The notes under the pieces were generated by a model, which was not told the DNA's origin, searched no databases, and saw only the letters and a list, made by a program, of their open reading frames with translations. 64,000 nt of DNA from Pictodentalium vernedei (lineage: Eukaryota; Mollusca; Scaphopoda; Dentaliida; Dentaliidae), in assembly GCA_031216915.1 (NCBI GenBank), contig JAUFNR010000047.1, positions 62,001 to 126,000 on the forward strand. The letters are read 5' to 3'. Below, piece after piece: positions 63,953 through 64,000 of this stretch. Made by a program: the position numbers and the translations under genes. Within the stretch, counting starts at the first letter, position 1. The number at the start of each line of letters is the position of its first letter.

Positions 63953-64000
63953 TTGGAGCATTGTGCAAATGCGTACAACACTTTAATGATACACTTGCCT
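63953..64000 (+). repeat. Repeat unit 17, first 48 bases only
   Basis: The window ends inside a further unit whose 48 visible bases match the start of unit 1. This shows the array continues to the right. Confidence 0.97.

Larger units (their letters stand above)
1..64000 (+). repeat. Macrosatellite array: 16 complete ~4 kb head-to-tail units plus a partial 17th
   Basis: The same ~4 kb sequence recurs back to back through the whole window, always in one orientation and with no unique spacer. The opening bases TTGGAGCATTGTGCAAATGC recur at 3991, 7987, 11991 and so on to 63953. Every unit has the same order of landmarks: G tract, 22-base palindrome, C tract plus CA repeat and TATA, 14-bp inverted repeat, tRNA-like element. 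Unit identity is about 99.9% or better outside the G and C tracts. The unit origin used here is simply the window start; the biological boundary is unknown, and I saw no terminal repeats at this junction. The array runs off both ends. No coding gene is recognisable in it. Confidence 0.99.

Noticed and set aside
1..64000. Ribosomal, 5S, histone, U-snRNA or spliced-leader tandem gene cluster
   Set aside because: I looked for conserved landmarks of these families in the unit and found none. The only RNA-gene-like element is the tRNA-like sequence.
1..64000. CRISPR array or prokaryotic tandem operon
   Set aside because: The units are 4 kb with no spacer variation, no cas-like genes and no bacterial coding density.
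1..64000. Higher-order repeat structure (multi-unit period)
   Set aside because: No variant is shared by units at a regular interval, and G- and C-tract lengths show no repeating order.

Overview
The whole 64 kb window is one uninterrupted head-to-tail tandem array of a single ~4.0 kb unit (a macrosatellite or long-monomer satellite). It holds sixteen complete units and the first 48 bases of a seventeenth, all in the same orientation. Taking the window start as the arbitrary unit origin, units begin at 1, 3991, 7987, 11991, 15991, 19984, 23977, 27973, 31970, 35969, 39969, 43971, 47970, 51966, 55959, 59955 and 63953, with lengths of 3990-4004 bases. The array has no edge here, so the real array is longer at both ends.

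The units are almost identical. By eye I find 27 single-base differences from the majority sequence in about 64 kb (~0.04%), all private to one unit. Length differences are fully explained by a G tract (10-23 G) near unit offset 426, a C tract (11-15 C, interrupted in unit 3) near offset 2365, and four small indels. Without these, every unit is exactly 3969 bases. Other simple tracts (A10, CA6, T8) hardly vary. This suggests recent amplification from one template, with mutation concentrated in the poly-G/poly-C tracts.

The unit looks non-coding. The longest Met-initiated reading frame is 128 codons. None resembles a protein family I recognise, and two of the frames open or close purely with G- or C-tract length. 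What the unit does contain: (i) a degenerate tRNA-like element with A-box and B-box sequences and a good T-arm, near offset 3419-3508; (ii) several perfect or near-perfect inverted repeats (offsets 1088-1099, 1295-1316, 1865-1884, 2029-2056, 3180-3227, 3445-3484); (iii) a CA-repeat followed by a consensus TATA box with an initiator-like sequence 30 bases downstream; and (iv) strong splice-donor and splice-acceptor-like strings and two AATAAA hexamers. Together these allow, but do not show, Pol III or Pol II transcription of a non-coding RNA from each unit.

The source is most likely a eukaryotic nuclear genome, probably animal. It is AT-rich, has no dense coding or operon structure, and has CA microsatellites, a tRNA-derived Pol III-like element and spliceosomal-type signals. 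I cannot place it taxonomically. There is no rRNA, 5S, snRNA, histone, spliced-leader or hammerhead sequence I can recognise, so this is not a standard tandem multigene locus. Internal features are described in detail in unit 1 and recur at matching offsets in all other units.
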